Shown here: positions 1 to 6,652 of the stretch, one piece after another
Position numbering within the stretch: the first letter of the stretch is position 1
Layout: each line of letters opens with the position of its first letter
Assembly (NCBI GenBank): GCA_031261015.1
Contig: JAISKG010000159.1
Span: forward strand, 1-13,428
From: Dysgonamonadaceae bacterium
GTDB lineage: Bacteria > Bacteroidota > Bacteroidia > Bacteroidales > Azobacteroidaceae
Direction: 5' to 3'
Length of the DNA: 13,428 nucleotides
Position numbers and translations under genes: made by a program
The notes under the pieces: generated by a model
What the model saw: only the letters and a program-made list of their open reading frames with translations
Databases searched by the model: none
Told to the model about the DNA's origin: nothing

Positions 1-66
1 AGCCGGAAGTTCAAAATAGTCCCGAAACGATTGCTCGTAAAGCTTTTCTAAAGATGGTTCATTCAT
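1..66 (-). CDS. N-terminus of a probable long-chain acyl-CoA synthetase (AMP-dependent ligase), partial
   Basis: An open frame starts at the ATG at 66-64 on the minus strand and runs off the left edge after 22 codons (MNEPSLEKLYEQSFRDYFEL, then PA). From memory of the family, this resembles the N-terminus of Bacteroidetes AMP-forming long-chain fatty-acid-CoA ligases, which open with a 'LYE.SFR.NW.LPAL' type sequence. Such enzymes activate fatty acids with ATP and CoA. No catalytic motif lies inside the window, so the call rests on this short match and is tentative. A promoter-like element sits about 55-85 bases upstream, so the start has its own transcription signal separate from the secreted-protein genes before it. 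Confidence 0.45.
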   Translation of the reverse strand, partial: MNEPSLEKLYEQSFRDYFELPA

Positions 67-120
67 GCTATTGCTTCTGTTTTTGCACTGATTATTATTT
101 GGAATGAAAATAGAATCACA

Positions 121-149
121 CAAAAATATGAATTTTCTTTTAAAAACAA
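121..149 (-). promoter_or_regulatory. Bacteroidetes-type promoter for the leftward gene at the window edge
   Basis: On the minus strand, TATTTTTG (128-121) matches the Bacteroidetes -7 box TAnnTTTG. A TTG (149-147) lies 18 bases upstream, one base shorter than the usual spacing. Transcription would start near 117 and give a leader of about 50 bases before the ATG at 66. The -33 TTG coincides with the end of the terminator stem at 147-192, so one gene's terminator abuts the next gene's promoter. Confidence 0.5.
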
Positions 150-192
150 CGAAGATTATGAATACTTTTTAGGTGAATCATAATCTTCGTTG
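147..192 (-). terminator. Hairpin terminator of the T9SS-protein unit
   Basis: There is a perfect 15-bp inverted repeat: left arm 147-161, right arm 178-192, with a 16-base loop. Reading leftward, the stem is followed by five T residues (146-142) and further AT-rich sequence. This is the layout of an intrinsic terminator for the genes at 338-2475. Reading rightward there is no T-tract, so the terminator serves the minus strand. The stem is AT-rich, which weakens it, but the arm length makes chance unlikely. Confidence 0.6.
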
Positions 193-217
193 AAAATTTG
201 AGCTATAGCCGGTTACA

Positions 218-267
218 TCGGAGTTATATCTATTTGACCATAATTGTTTTCAAATAGGGATCTCCGA
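218..267. repeat. Nested two-stem inverted repeat in the 3' untranslated region
   Basis: An outer 6-bp stem (218-223 with 262-267, TCGGAG/CTCCGA) encloses an inner 8-bp stem (230-237 with 250-257, CTATTTGA/TCAAATAG) around a 12-base loop. It lies between the stop codon of the T9SS gene at 338 and the terminator at 147-192, so it would be in the 3' end of that transcript. No T-tract follows it. It may be an RNA-stabilising or processing structure, or the remnant of a small element. The rest of 193-337 shows no gene that I can support. Confidence 0.4.
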
Positions 268-337
268 CTATTTCATTTGTGGAATTAGCATCTAATAGAT
301 TAAGATTGTATATAATTTTTTCATGATATTTAGAATT

Positions 338-1222
338 TTATTGTTTAATAACTTTGTATAGTGTTGATGAATTATCAATGTCCACGGCAATATAATATAT
401 TGCTGAAGCATATCCCGATAAATCAATCTCAACTGACTCTTTATTGCTTGCAGACGAAGCCTGTAACATTTCACCCATACTATCTACGATTTTTATTGAA
501 ATAGATTTTTCTCCATTACTTTCAGGGAGCACAATTTTTACAATTCCTTGTGTAGGATTAGGAAAGCAAACACTTTTATGATGCGAATCAGGATTATCTA
601 ACCTTAAGGGAAGATTTTCACAACATTTTCCATCCCAACATTTTTCTATATTTACATATAGCGGCACGTCATTATTCTGAAAACAAACAAGATACGAAAC
701 ATTATAATTAGTTGGTTGACTCATTGCATCATGAAATAAACCGTTTACAGAACCGATGCCTTCTATCCATTCGTCCGTTTCATTAAAGAAGAATCGTTTG
801 CGTTTTTCTCCGCTTTCCAATTCTATCTCATCTATTTCTCTTACGGTAATACCGTCCGGATAGGATAAGACACCTTCAAGCGCTGTCGATTCTATGATGT
901 CGCCGACTTGAACGGTAAAATCGTAGAGCATAAATTCATTGCTTGCATAATGATAACCCCCATAGTCTAATCGTGCATATACTTTTCCGTTTTCTTCTCG
1001 AATAGCGCCGAGATAACCATCTTTATCAACTATTTTTCTATAGCTTTTCCCATTCATCACGGTATCGTTTGCTGTCCAATACTGACTTTTGGATATAATA
1101 GAATTATATTGTGTGTTGATTATATATTCTGTCCATGTATTATTGATGAAATAGGATTGTGCTTGGCAAACCATGCTTGTCAAACACAACACAACAATAG
1201 ATGTTAATTTTTTTGGTTTCAT
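338..1222 (-). CDS. Secreted protein of unknown function with T9SS type A sorting domain
   Basis: This is a 294-residue protein. Residues 1-22 form a signal peptide (MKPKK, then a hydrophobic core, then CQAQ|S). The middle part (about 25-200) has the layout of a common but uncharacterised Bacteroidetes secreted family: 'DTVMNGKSYRKI' near 53-64, 'IREENGKVYARL' at 74-85, 'LYDFTVQVGD' at 99-108 and 'WIEGIGS' at 152-158. A Cys-rich stretch follows (C195, C200, C201). Residues about 218-294 are a Por_Secre_tail domain, opening with CFPNPTQG and ending in YKVIKQ, which directs export through the type IX system with cleavage and surface attachment. The start lies only 11 bases after the stop of the gene at 1234-2475, so both are probably one transcript from the promoter at 2525-2556. 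The secretion route is well supported; the function is unknown. Confidence 0.85.
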   Translation of the reverse strand: MKPKKLTSIVVLCLTSMVCQAQSYFINNTWTEYIINTQYNSIISKSQYWTANDTVMNGKSYRKIVDKDGYLGAIREENGKVYARLDYGGYHYASNEFMLYDFTVQVGDIIESTALEGVLSYPDGITVREIDEIELESGEKRKRFFFNETDEWIEGIGSVNGLFHDAMSQPTNYNVSYLVCFQNNDVPLYVNIEKCWDGKCCENLPLRLDNPDSHHKSVCFPNPTQGIVKIVLPESNGEKSISIKIVDSMGEMLQASSASNKESVEIDLSGYASAIYYIAVDIDNSSTLYKVIKQ

Positions 1223-1233
1223 AACTGTAATTT

Positions 1234-2475
1234 TTACTTTGTCAAAATCATCTTCTTCGTATCCACCTCTTTCCCATTGACGATCAACGAATAGAGATAC
1301 ATGCCGCTCCGTAATTCCGATCCCCTGATTTTCAAAATATTTTCTCCCTTCAAAGCATCGAATCTTTTCAACATTTTGCCTTGCAGGTCAAAAATACAGA
1401 TAGAGGCATTTTGAACGTCGGCCGGTACAAAATAGCGGATTTCCGTTTCGCCGGTAAAAGGATTGGGCGTATTTTGATACAGCCGGCAGGCAGTAGTCGC
1501 TTCGGGAGCTGTTTCGCCGGTGACGGTTTCTTCCTGCGTGGCTGCACGCAGCTTATCCGTTCCTTTCAGGATTTCCACTTCGCTGCGCAGGTCCTCGATC
1601 AGGTTTTGCTGTGCTTTGATGGCTTCAATTAACAGACCGACCATTTCCGGGTAAGCTACGGCTTTCAAGCCGTCGTCGCGTGTGCGGACTGCTTCCGGAA
1701 TCACTTTTTCGACTTCCTGAGCAATGACTCCTATACGTTTCCTTTTTTGTTCGTCGAGTATCTGTTGGTACAATTCCCGAGTCATCTTCGGATTCTCTTT
1801 CTGTATCATAGCCAGAGATGATTCAAAATTGAAGGCCTCGTCTTTTGGAGCCTCTCCGGGAAAATTCATCTTGAAAGTAACTCCTCGTAACTGCAGCACT
1901 TTACTTAAGGGGTCGGAAATTGTTTCTATTTCGCTTTTCAAGGACAGATCGGAGGTCAGAAGCACAGAACCAGTATAGGCATCTCCATTCCCACGGACAT
2001 GAAAAGTTTTAACCCCGTTATACCAGCCGGCATAAGTGATAGAATTAGCCCGGAACACTTGCGAACGGATAGCATCTCCAAAATCGAAGGTATGATAGGT
2101 CCTGGCCGCATAAGCTATCTCATTTTGGGCAGCTATACCCATTCTCCCTTCAAAATACGTATAAGAACATACATCATTAGTACCAAGAGCTACTTGACCA
2201 TTGCTGTCGATCCGGATCCCTTTACTGTGATCGCCGCCTCGCGTAAAATAGCTTACATTTCCCAACCGGTAAATACGGGCGTCGGTTCCTCCTGTTTGCG
2301 TGTCGTAAAACGACAGTCCTTGTGCAGCACCGTCGTTACCCAGTTTCAACCAGCCATTATCCAAGGTGTGGATTTTCCCGACCGAAATTTTTCCATTGGA
2401 TCCCATATCCATTTGGGACATACATGCGATCGCGCTTGCGATCCAGAAACTGCTGAGTAGAATTAATTTTTTCAT
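1234..2475 (-). CDS. Secreted protein with S74-type intramolecular chaperone domain and T9SS type A tail
   Basis: This is a 413-residue protein. A signal peptide covers about 1-20. Residues 25-170 are a beta-rich passenger reminiscent of tail-fibre-like Bacteroidetes proteins (ISVGKI, GLSFYDT, GIRIDSNGQVALGT). Residues about 173-304 match the peptidase S74 / endosialidase chaperone domain: 'TSDLSLKSEI' (S175, D176, K180), 'VLQLRGVTFKM', 'IGVIAQEVEKVIPEAV' (248-263) and 'LKAVAYPEMVGLLIEAIKAQ', followed by a short coiled coil to about 304. In phage tail spikes this domain trimerises the protein and cuts itself off at the Ser-Asp step. A charged segment of about 40 residues (206-246) is inserted between the two conserved blocks. 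A linker (305-329) and a T9SS type A tail (330-413, 'LYQNTPNPF' to 'KKMILTK') finish the protein. It is first in a two-gene unit with the gene at 338-1222. Confidence 0.85.
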   Translation of the reverse strand: MKKLILLSSFWIASAIACMSQMDMGSNGKISVGKIHTLDNGWLKLGNDGAAQGLSFYDTQTGGTDARIYRLGNVSYFTRGGDHSKGIRIDSNGQVALGTNDVCSYTYFEGRMGIAAQNEIAYAARTYHTFDFGDAIRSQVFRANSITYAGWYNGVKTFHVRGNGDAYTGSVLLTSDLSLKSEIETISDPLSKVLQLRGVTFKMNFPGEAPKDEAFNFESSLAMIQKENPKMTRELYQQILDEQKRKRIGVIAQEVEKVIPEAVRTRDDGLKAVAYPEMVGLLIEAIKAQQNLIEDLRSEVEILKGTDKLRAATQEETVTGETAPEATTACRLYQNTPNPFTGETEIRYFVPADVQNASICIFDLQGKMLKRFDALKGENILKIRGSELRSGMYLYSLIVNGKEVDTKKMILTK

Positions 2476-2524
2476 GGATTTGTCTATTTAAAAAATAAAT
2501 AATTTTTCTTTATTATAGGGTCGC

Positions 2525-2556
2525 CAAATATATGAAAATAAATTCTATTTTCAAAA
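2525..2556 (-). promoter_or_regulatory. Promoter of the two-gene T9SS-protein unit
   Basis: On the minus strand, TATATTTG (2532-2525) is a perfect TAnnTTTG -7 box. TTTTG (2556-2552) supplies the -33 box at a spacing of 19 bases. Transcription should start near 2520, giving a leader of about 45 bases before the ATG at 2475. Confidence 0.65.
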
Positions 2557-2578
2557 TTATTTATCTAAAATTTTGAAA
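2549..2578. repeat. 10-bp inverted repeat overlapping the -33 box
   Basis: The arms at 2549-2558 and 2569-2578 (TTTCAAAATT / AATTTTGAAA) are perfect and separated by 10 bases. The left arm contains the -33 TTTTG of the promoter at 2525-2556. The repeat lies 33 bases beyond the stop codon of the MFS gene, so it could also be that operon's terminator, but no T-tract follows it on the leftward strand. Because it is AT-only apart from one pair per arm, chance is possible. Confidence 0.4.
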
Positions 2579-2610
2579 TTGCACTGATATTCAACTGTTT
2601 ATCTATTGAA

Positions 2611-4083
2611 TTAAAACGATTTTAAATATCTATACATCCGCCTAAAAGTCGGTATCGGCATCCCTACTTGCGTTTTAAATCGCGAAGCCATAATAATCAT
2701 CAACACTACTATTCCAAAAACAATACTCATTCCAAAAAGTTCGCGGAGAGCCACAATCAGCGACGAATGAATAGTAACCTGCGCTTCCAATGCCCGCGCA
2801 TAAATCGCATCGCCGAGCGGCGCGCCTATGCCCGTGCGGATCAATCCCAAAATACACAAGACCTGAAAATAATTCCGAAACGGCGCCGTAGCCTGCGCAT
2901 AAACCGTCAGCGAAATAAAAACCGTCACGTGTCCGAAGCCGCAGCAAACAAGCGGAAGATACAATTTTTCAATATTAGTATAAGGCGTTATCAAAAAATA
3001 CATTTGAATGATATACAGCACAATAAATGACATGCCTACGAAACATACAAGTTTGTGATGCCATTTCAACCGGGTAAGCACATACCACGAAAACAACGCG
3101 CCAAGCAACATTCCCGCAACATCCAACCAATAAAGATTGACGGTATTCAATTGGTCTAAATGCAAAACTGCGCCGGTAAACGTATTTTGCAAAACTTGTT
3201 GCGTGGACAAAAGAATATCCAAAAATAGAAACAGTAACAACAAATTCAACAAATTGCGTGTTTTGAAAGCCGCAAAATCAATAAACGGATGTCGTATATG
3301 CATCATTCGCAACAAATTAGCGGATAGAGCCAGTAGCGAAATGCCCGCCGCCGCACGAATATACGGCGAATGAAACCAATCCATTTGCTCGCCGTATTGC
3401 ACCACAAAAATCGCCGCGAGAATAAAAACCGACCATAAAATCATTCCGAGCCAATCCACGCCGTAGAGCGGCATTTTCGGCATCGGACGAAACGGTTGCA
3501 TCAGCACAAACGCGCCCAAAACCACCAGCAACAGTAATCCGACAGCAAAATAATGGATGAATTGCCAATTGTAATAATACATAATATAACTTGCGGCAAT
3601 GTCGAAAACATGGATGAAACCGAGTACTACAAAAAACACAAACGAAAGAAAGACACCATAATTATAGTTGGGTGTGATTTTCGGCAAAATAGACGAGAAG
3701 CATTCAAACGTACCGAATAGCCGAAAAAATCCCGCCGCGAAGCAAAGCGTCAGCAGCAAAGGCCGCGATTGAACGTGCGGCACAATCAGATTGATCGTTA
3801 TCAAAACCAAAGCGGCAATCATCAAGCAAGTTCGGTTGGTAAAACGGAATTTCAAGCGGAAAGCCAGCGGGAAATACATCGTGAGGCCGACAAGCACGGC
3901 GTTGCCCATCATGCGCATATCGTCGGGCGTAAGGGACAGGCTGCCCGACATTTGGTTCATCGCGGAAAAGTATATTCCATTGGAAAATTGGAAACAAATC
4001 AGAAACAGAATGTATATCCAAAAACGCAGGCTGTCAGGGACAAAGTCCTTGAATGTCTGAAATTTGATTTTATTTATGTGCAT
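2611..4083 (-). CDS. MFS drug transporter, EmrB/DHA2-like, of a tripartite efflux pump
   Basis: This is a 490-residue inner-membrane protein with about 14 hydrophobic segments (for example near 22-40, 58-76, 85-104, 143-165, 208-228, 280-300, 343-365, 375-395 and 450-470). That number, the length and the placement after an EmrA-like and a TolC-like gene identify the 14-helix DHA2 branch. It would pump substrate into the membrane-fusion protein using the proton gradient. The usual signature motifs are not obvious. The loop between helices 2 and 3 reads FRLKFRFTNRT instead of a G.LaDr.Grr motif, and the helix-5 region (LSFVFFVVLGFIHVFDIAAS) lacks GP..GG. The gene follows the fusion-protein gene by 17 bases and is last in the operon. 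Substrate is unknown. Confidence 0.8.
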   Translation of the reverse strand: MHINKIKFQTFKDFVPDSLRFWIYILFLICFQFSNGIYFSAMNQMSGSLSLTPDDMRMMGNAVLVGLTMYFPLAFRLKFRFTNRTCLMIAALVLITINLIVPHVQSRPLLLTLCFAAGFFRLFGTFECFSSILPKITPNYNYGVFLSFVFFVVLGFIHVFDIAASYIMYYYNWQFIHYFAVGLLLLVVLGAFVLMQPFRPMPKMPLYGVDWLGMILWSVFILAAIFVVQYGEQMDWFHSPYIRAAAGISLLALSANLLRMMHIRHPFIDFAAFKTRNLLNLLLLFLFLDILLSTQQVLQNTFTGAVLHLDQLNTVNLYWLDVAGMLLGALFSWYVLTRLKWHHKLVCFVGMSFIVLYIIQMYFLITPYTNIEKLYLPLVCCGFGHVTVFISLTVYAQATAPFRNYFQVLCILGLIRTGIGAPLGDAIYARALEAQVTIHSSLIVALRELFGMSIVFGIVVLMIIMASRFKTQVGMPIPTFRRMYRYLKSF

Positions 4084-4100
4084 AACTAATTATTTTCCCC

Positions 4101-5132
4101 TCAATATTTTACTTTGCACTCCACGTTCATGCCTGCCACCACTTTCGACAAAACCTCGTTGTCGTTATTCGCCGTAAAAATAATTTTCACCGGAATCCGT
4201 TGCTCCGTTTTCACAAAATTGCCAACCGCATTGTCGTGCGAATGCGGCGAATACTCCGCTCCGGTAGCGTTGGAAATCGCAACTACTTCTCCCTCAAAGC
4301 GCGTATTGAGAAAAGCATCAATTTTAATTTCCGCCTTGCTACCGATTCGGATGTGCTTGAGTTGCGTTTCACGATAATTGGCAATCACCCATTTTTCGCG
4401 GCTATTCACGACCGAAAGCAGGTTTTGCCCCGGCATCACAAGTTCGCCCGCCTGAATGGTTTTGTGCGAAGTGTAGCCGTCGCAGGGCGCAAGAATGACA
4501 GTGTAGGACAAATTCAATTCCGCCAAATCCAAGGCAGCTTTGCAAACTTCAATATTCGCATCGTTTTGGACGAGGCGTTGCGTTTGCTCGTCTTTTGTCA
4601 ATTTCGTAGATTGCTTTTGCCGCTGCATCGTTTCCAATTTGGCGCGAAGCGACTCGTATTGCGTTTTTGCCGCATCAAATTGCTGGCGGGTAACGGCAGC
4701 ATTTTCCAACAATTTTTTATAGCGGTTGTAATCTGCTTCGGCATTGGCGAACAGCACTTTAACCTCTTCAATGCTTGCATCGGTAACCGCAAGGTTGTTT
4801 GCCGTCGTGGAAATCGTCGTGCCCATTGCTGATTTTCCCGCTAAAGCGTTCTGATAATCGGCTTTTACCTGCGCCAAGCGCAAACGGAACTCGCTGCCTT
4901 CAATCACAACGAGCGTGTCGCCCTTGCGGACAAACTGAAATTCGTCGAAACGTACTTCCTTGATGAAACCTTGCACGCGACTGCTTACGGCCACAATATT
5001 TTGGTGAACTTGCGCATTGTTGGTATATTCGCCGCCGATATGGATAAACAGCGAGGCAATCCAGGTTAAACCACACAAAATCAGTGCGATGATGATAATA
5101 TTGGCTGTAATTTTCTTTTGTTTCTTATTCAT
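4101..5132 (-). CDS. HlyD/EmrA-family periplasmic membrane-fusion protein
   Basis: This is a 343-residue protein. One N-terminal membrane anchor (about 10-31) follows a basic start. The first half of the lipoyl (barrel-sandwich) domain is seen in 'NNAQVHQNIVAVSSRVQGFI', followed by 'VRKGDTLVVIEG'. A coiled-coil hairpin of about 120 residues comes next, then the second lipoyl half with 'LAPCDGYTSHKTIQAGELVMPGQ'. The beta-barrel end contains 'AVGNFVKTEQRIPVKI', matching the EmrA signature N..GNwvKv.QR.PV.I. It bridges the MFS transporter and the outer-membrane channel. Its ATG overlaps the stop of the TolC-like gene by 4 bases (ATGA), implying translational coupling. Assignment to the EmrA group rather than the RND-type fusion proteins rests on the C-terminal motif and the MFS partner. 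Confidence 0.9.
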   Translation of the reverse strand: MNKKQKKITANIIIIALILCGLTWIASLFIHIGGEYTNNAQVHQNIVAVSSRVQGFIKEVRFDEFQFVRKGDTLVVIEGSEFRLRLAQVKADYQNALAGKSAMGTTISTTANNLAVTDASIEEVKVLFANAEADYNRYKKLLENAAVTRQQFDAAKTQYESLRAKLETMQRQKQSTKLTKDEQTQRLVQNDANIEVCKAALDLAELNLSYTVILAPCDGYTSHKTIQAGELVMPGQNLLSVVNSREKWVIANYRETQLKHIRIGSKAEIKIDAFLNTRFEGEVVAISNATGAEYSPHSHDNAVGNFVKTEQRIPVKIIFTANNDNEVLSKVVAGMNVECKVKY

Positions 5133-6439
5133 AATATTCCTGAAATGTATTTGAGTTTATAATAATTGTAGATGATGTTAATTTTTGCATTAATCGCCTG
5201 TAATTCGGCATCCAATTTTTGCGAAGAAGCATCGAGCAAATCGGTAATCAGGGCTAAATCGTTTTCGTAGCGGTAAGCGATTACGTTGTAATTTTGCGCA
5301 GCGAGTTCTACGCTTTTTTCTTTTGTTTCAAGCAAGGCAAACGCTTCTTTGTAATGCGTGTAGGCATCTTCAAGAGCGAGAGAAATTTGCTCTTCGGCAA
5401 CAGCTTTTTCTTCGCTTGCCCGCTTTACGGCCAACTGACTTGCGCGGATTTTTGCATTCGATTTATAAAGATGATCCAAATTGTATTTTATACCGACGCC
5501 GACAGCCCAATAATTGAAATTCTTATTGAGCGCGGGAATTTCAATCGTAACCGGACCGTTGAGGTAATCGCCGGCAAACAGAGCGATTTGCGGCAGAAGT
5601 TCCGCACGCGATATTTTTTCGGCATGTTTGGCGATTTTTTCGGCGGTTTCCGCGATTCGGATTGCCAACGCCACATTCGATTCGGACGGTTGTAGGGGTA
5701 GGGCGCGCCCTGCTCCTGTGTCGTGCAACATGCCTACGGTAACGGTATCCGGTATAATCATAACCGATTGCGGCAAGCCAACCGCCGTCGTCAATTGATT
5801 GTTCAACAACAACATCGCATTTTGCAATTGAATTTTGGCATAATTCAAATTCTGCATTTGCAATTCGTAACGCGTCACATCATTGTGCAAAGCTGCGCCT
5901 TCATTCACTCGTACCCGCATATTTTCCAAAACCTTTTGCGTTTGCATAATATTGCTTTCAAATACTTGTAATTCATTTCGTAATTTACATAATTCTAAAT
6001 AATTACCCGCAATTAAAAAACGAATTCCCTGACGGTTGAGTTCGGCGTTTAGCGTAGCGATTTGCGATTGCAGTTCCGCAATTTTCACACCGCTTTGTAT
6101 TGCTCCGCCGGAAAAAATAACTTGCGAGGCTTCGATGGAAAAATTGTTGCCGAAATGCGGAATGAGTGCAACAAACGAATTGGTAAAATTTCTGTCTGTA
6201 ATCGTTCCGTTGCCATTGTAACTCAGCGATAATGAAGCATCAATTGAGGGCAAATAAGCATTTTTCGCCGTCTTTATTCCGGCTTCAGCTTCTTGAACGG
6301 CAGTAGAATATGCGCGAATACTGCGATTGTGCTCGTCAGCCAAACGAAACAAATCTTCGATGGCGAAAGGCGATTGTGCGTACATATTGAATATACATAA
6401 TGTCATAAACGACACCATGAGATAATATAATTTACTCAT
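5129..6439 (-). CDS. TolC-family outer-membrane efflux channel
   Basis: This is a 436-residue protein with a signal peptide of about 22 residues (hydrophobic core, then MYAQ|S). Two related halves have the alternating beta-strand and long alpha-helix layout of OEP/TolC proteins: 'A.LPSIDASLSLSYNG' near 61-76 for the first half and 'RAELLPQIALFAGDYLNG' for the second. Helices rich in Ala, Gln and Glu form the periplasmic tunnel. The length is near the usual 420-480. It is first in the operon, so the channel is made before its pump partners. Residues about 241-250 (TGAGRALPLQ, in the connector between halves) are encoded by a GC-rich near-palindrome at 5694-5717 unlike the flanking sequence, suggesting a small in-frame insertion. 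No regulator gene lies next to the operon. Confidence 0.9.
   Translation of the reverse strand: MSKLYYLMVSFMTLCIFNMYAQSPFAIEDLFRLADEHNRSIRAYSTAVQEAEAGIKTAKNAYLPSIDASLSLSYNGNGTITDRNFTNSFVALIPHFGNNFSIEASQVIFSGGAIQSGVKIAELQSQIATLNAELNRQGIRFLIAGNYLELCKLRNELQVFESNIMQTQKVLENMRVRVNEGAALHNDVTRYELQMQNLNYAKIQLQNAMLLLNNQLTTAVGLPQSVMIIPDTVTVGMLHDTGAGRALPLQPSESNVALAIRIAETAEKIAKHAEKISRAELLPQIALFAGDYLNGPVTIEIPALNKNFNYWAVGVGIKYNLDHLYKSNAKIRASQLAVKRASEEKAVAEEQISLALEDAYTHYKEAFALLETKEKSVELAAQNYNVIAYRYENDLALITDLLDASSQKLDAELQAINAKINIIYNYYKLKYISGIL
5694..5717. repeat. GC-rich near-palindrome inside the TolC-like gene
   Basis: This is a 24-bp sequence around the perfect 12-bp core AGGGCGCGCCCT (5700-5711). The outer arms extend the symmetry to 10 of 12 pairs, the two exceptions being G/T pairs. 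It is much more GC-rich than the flanking coding sequence and encodes Ala-Gly-Arg-Ala-Leu-Pro-Leu in the linker between the two TolC halves. This resembles the short mobile palindromes (REP/MITE-like) found dispersed in some bacterial genomes. Only one copy is in the window. Confidence 0.5.
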
Positions 6440-6495
6440 AAATAATTTGTTATTTAATAAAAACTAAAAAGGGAAATAGCGGAAACTGGAAAAAA

Positions 6496-6582
6496 TCAAA
6501 TTCTCGGTGCGAAAGGATGCACATTGCCCCAAGGAAATACTCTGGGTGAGGAAAATAGATTATGTACTGATACTGTAATCAT
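6496..6582 (-). CDS. Possible 28-codon leader ORF of the efflux operon
   Basis: The first ATG after the predicted transcription start (about 15 bases downstream, at 6582) opens a 28-codon frame ending in TGA at 6496. It encodes a peptide beginning MITVSVHNLFSSPR and ending NVHPFAPRI. The same frame stays open for 13 more codons after the TGA (FFPVSAISLFSFY) before a TAA at 6454, 15 bases ahead of the TolC-like start. It sits where an attenuator or drug-sensing leader peptide would be expected, in a long leader of a regulator-less efflux operon. It could equally be a chance frame, and I have no independent evidence of translation. Confidence 0.3.
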   Translation of the reverse strand: MITVSVHNLFSSPRVFPWGNVHPFAPRI

Positions 6583-6601
6583 TAGATGTGATTTTCGGGT
6601 G

Positions 6602-6631
6602 CAAAGATAGGGAAAATTTTTCGATTGAAAC
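6602..6631 (-). promoter_or_regulatory. Promoter of the efflux operon
   Basis: On the minus strand, TATCTTTG (6609-6602) is a perfect TAnnTTTG -7 box. The -33 position, 19 bases upstream, reads GTT rather than TTG, so this half is weak. The predicted start near 6597 leaves an unusually long leader of about 155 bases before the ATG at 6439. Confidence 0.5.
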
Positions 6632-6652
6632 GAAATGGAATGCAAAATATAT

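Noticed and set aside
308..327. Mini-ORF MKKLYTILIY downstream of the T9SS gene on the minus strand
   Set aside because: Ten codons, no promoter or family signal, and it lies in an AT-rich 3' region where MKK-like starts arise easily.
2397..2445. GATCGC/GCGATC symmetry near the start of the S74-domain gene
   Set aside because: Six-base arms in signal-peptide coding sequence are too short to support a regulatory or mobile element.
4200..4832. A 210-codon plus-strand frame opposite the membrane-fusion protein gene
   Set aside because: It lies wholly within a convincing HlyD-family gene and shows no promoter, motif or family similarity.
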